This document shows, piece by piece, positions 61,026-64,000 of a stretch of DNA of 64,000 bases. Source of the DNA: Monarcha castaneiventris obscurior (lineage: Eukaryota; Chordata; Aves; Passeriformes; Monarchidae); the NCBI GenBank assembly GCA_026261815.1, contig JAMPIT010000481.1:1798001-1862000 (forward strand), in the 5' to 3' direction. The translations under genes were made by a program, and so were the position numbers. The notes beneath the pieces were generated by a model, which saw only the letters and a list, made by a program, of their open reading frames with translations, was not told where the DNA came from and did no database searches. Position 1 is the stretch's first letter. Each line of letters begins with the position of its first letter.

Positions 61026-64000
61026 TTCCCTGCTCTAATGCTTTAATGAGGTGTCTTCATTTTTTGTGCCTTTAAGGATCTTCTCTGCAATTTTATTGCA
61101 CTTTTACCACTTCTCATCCAGCACTACACTTTGATGCCAGCCCATCAGGTATTTTGGACGTCCATTCACCAATGCACCTCTGCAGGTCACCTACTCTGCA
61201 GGATGTGTCATTCTGGCATTCCTGTGCCTGTGTCTGAACTTCCACACGATCCATACACGCAGCCTCTCCCCTGCCCTGCGCTCAGCTACAGATGTGCCCT
61301 GACTCTCTCGACCATCACAGTGGCTGTTTTCCTCTGTCCCATCCCGTTGTTAAATTTTACACAGCAACATTAATTCCTGCTGCTGAATACATGAGCTGTG
61401 ACACCAGCATGGTGCAGTGTCCTCCTGAGCTACATTCCCATCCAGAAATGATTAAGTCTAAAACCACCCTGGCTGAATGACAGGTAATTTAGGAGCGCTA
61501 TAGGGTGGGCCTTTGTATCTGTCTGGGATGAATACAGCTCCTGAATTCCTCTCATCTGGCAGCTTGCCAAGAGCAAGCCACAGTTTCAGTTATTCAGCCT
61601 ATTTTTGTTTTTACAGCAGCATCTCAATACAACTATTTAAAATAAAAATATACAATATCTCTCCAAACAGTCCACAGTCTTAAAAGAGACCATGGGCTTT
61701 CTTACTCTCTGAGGAGCTTTAGACTTCCTGGAAAGTGATTTTTGCTATTTTTTTAGAGGCGTTAAAATGCAGATCAGACTATTTGAGGACAGCGAGGAGA
61801 TTCAGCTCAGGCTTAAAGAAACTCATCAGCCTGATGCTGTTCTCTCTGCCAGTAAGGGAAAAAACATTATACTTTCATACTCACATGAAATTCAGCCTGG
61901 CTATAGCCGGGAGTATATCAAAGATATTTGTTTCCATAGAATCAGAAAGTATTATTGTAAAACACCCTTGGTTTTCAACTCTTTATAGAGAAGTCCCATG
62001 TGCCACTGTGTAAAGCCCTTTGGCCCTTGCAAAACTCTTTATTCGGTGATTGAAATTAGAGAAATAATGGTACAGATCAACTCTGCTTAGAGGAAAAGTA
62101 GCACTTTCTAATCCATTTAACACAACTCTGTGGGTAATTCTCTTGATGGCTTTTATTCCTTCTAGGTTTAACACACACGGAGACATTAAATACTCAGAAT
62201 TCACCTGAAAGCAGATTTCCATTATCCCACCTTCCATCGGCTTTGAGAAGTGTTTTGGAAAGCCATTAAAGTGCACCACATCTGGAGGGATGCTGCTCTG
62301 CAGAAGGCACCAATGTGCTCATGCAAGTAGCCCTGACCCAGCTCACCCTGCTGCCCAAAACCTCGCCTCCCAACCTGCATCTGGAGGCCAGGACCCCGCA
62401 GCCTGGGTCAGGTGAACAACCTGTGCTGAGGTGACACGGCCACTAGGTGTCATTCCTTTTTCACTCAAATGGAGGGCACAGAAGTATTTACCTGGCAGAA
62501 TAAAGACCCCCTCACACACCAGGGAGCAGCGGCAGTGCTGTGGTGCAAGGTCCCGTGGCCGCACAGACACAAACCTCCTTCCAGAGAGAATAATCCTGTC
62601 CTGGCAGGAGAAAGGACCACAGAGCCCAAGGCTTGTGCTGTATTTTTATGGCTCTTCATAACTGTACCATACTGAAGGAGAAATTGAACACAACTTTACA
62701 ACAGAAAGCTTGGAGTATCCATGATGGACACAAAGCACACGTGTGCTGTTCCATGCCCTGGAGCAGCAGCACAGCCCGGGTCTGATGCCCAGACCTGAAC
62801 ACGGGTTGGGTGCCCATTTTGCCGTGACTCAGAAGGAATTTAGTGCCTTTTTTCTCCTTAGAAGCTAGGTACATGTCACTCCATTAGAAAATGTGGGCAG
62901 TTTGGGAACTGAGCATATCACAGCCCCAAGCCCAGCTCCTGATGGAGATGGGAAGGAAGGACCCAGAGCCCATAAATGACATGAATCCAACCTGGGTCCA
63001 CAGGGGCATAAACTGGATGACTGCATGACTTCCTTGAGTTCTGCGACATATCTGCAGTTTGCAAGAGTATAACTAAGGGGAAACTTTGGTCCTATGCTAA
63101 TAAATATTTAGAGACCCTTTGGGATGAAATGAAAATTCAGAATAATATAAATAATAAAAACATTCCTCCAAGGATGTTCAGTCACTTGAGCACAAAGAAT
63201 TTAGACCTTCTGTATTTGTAAGGATTTGATGTCCTTTTAAGATACATCACTTACTGCTCCTTGTTGACCCTCACATGAATACAGACAGGGGGTACACAAG
63301 CATTTCTCATTCATTAGCATATAGACTTCTGCACTGCTCTGTGATTTCTAAATTTACTATGCACATTTCAGACTACATCATTTCACCTTCCAATTCTTCA
63401 TTTTTACCTTAACCAGCTCTAAAAATTTGTCACTTGCAATCCCTGTTTTTTTCCCCCTTGCCCTCCTTGGAACACATGAGAACAGAACAGAAGAAGACTG
63501 TGCTAATAAAATATAAGAAAAATCTTTAACTGATTAATACCAGATGTACTGAAGAATGTCTACACATTTACTGCCAGCACACACAAATACATCTGTTAGA
63601 GCTAACAGTGAAATACAAATTTTACCAGCTACCTGTTACCATTTAGAGTACTTACAGCCCTCTTGAAATCATATCCGAGCTATAAACCCCAAATATCTCT
63701 CACTGCTCAGGATTTCACTCATAAGTATTAATAACTCTGATATGTCTACAGCCAGTTGGTGTGAAACAACTGCATCCTCTTTGGTGCAATCAGACATGGG
63801 CTGTTCACCACGTTATTTCAGCTCCTTCAGCACCTTGGCCAAATCGGTCATCAAATAGTTTTGCTGCTTCATGAATCAGCCTTTTCCTTTTTGCCTTTTT
63901 CTCCCCTGAAAGTCTTTATTCCACAGCTATCCATCAAAGTTCCTCCTATCTGCCCAAGCAGCTCGGAGAGACAGCAGATAGCAACATCCATGAATTCCAA

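Noticed and set aside
61758..61851. Plus-strand segment that looks like an exon (pyrimidine tract, TTTTTTTAG acceptor, open frame starting MQIRLFEDSEE, GTAAGG donor)
   Set aside because: The frame matches no family I know, no partner exons were found on the plus strand, and isolated acceptor/donor look-alikes are common by chance in 20 kb of intron.
61930..61960. CCATAGAATCAGAAAG, resembling CR1 terminal octamers
   Set aside because: Just one degenerate octamer, with no adjoining CR1 body.

Overview
The window looks like avian nuclear DNA. It contains chicken-repeat-1 (CR1) LINE fragments with the typical octamer-like 3' end, and a conserved vertebrate gene split into short exons by introns of 1-19 kb. 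The species cannot be fixed from the sequence. CR1 also occurs in other sauropsids, but the density, the modest intron sizes and the protein sequence fit a bird best.

Only one gene is recognisable: the 3' half of a classical type I cadherin on the minus strand. It is identified as CDH4 (R-cadherin, retinal cadherin) by its cytoplasmic tail, which ends GGGEED. Eight coding exons lie between 44586 and 22118. They correspond to exons 9-16 of the usual 16-exon cadherin layout and encode the last 520 residues: EC3, EC4, EC5, the transmembrane helix, the p120-catenin-binding juxtamembrane region and the beta-catenin-binding tail. Every exon boundary has a GT-AG pair, and the phases join into one open frame that ends in TAA. 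Earlier exons (signal peptide, prodomain, EC1, EC2) were not found and should lie beyond position 64000.

Layout, left to right. Positions 1-16.8 kb are gene-free DNA downstream of CDH4, with simple repeats and a few AT-rich blocks that look like regulatory DNA. About 16.83-22.12 kb is the inferred long 3' UTR, ending at two tandem AATAAA hexamers. From 22.12 to 44.59 kb come the exons and introns 9-15. Notable intron contents are a 29-bp minisatellite (intron 13), a CR1 ending about 20 bp from the exon 13 donor, a CR1 3' remnant (intron 9), and two back-to-back palindromes (intron 9). From 44.59 to 64 kb lies part of intron 8, at least 19.4 kb long, with two CR1 fragments (one keeps an intact 147-codon reverse-transcriptase tail) and a 43-base T run.

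I saw no tRNA, rRNA, CRISPR array, integrated virus or new multi-gene system. The observations worth following are structural and regulatory.
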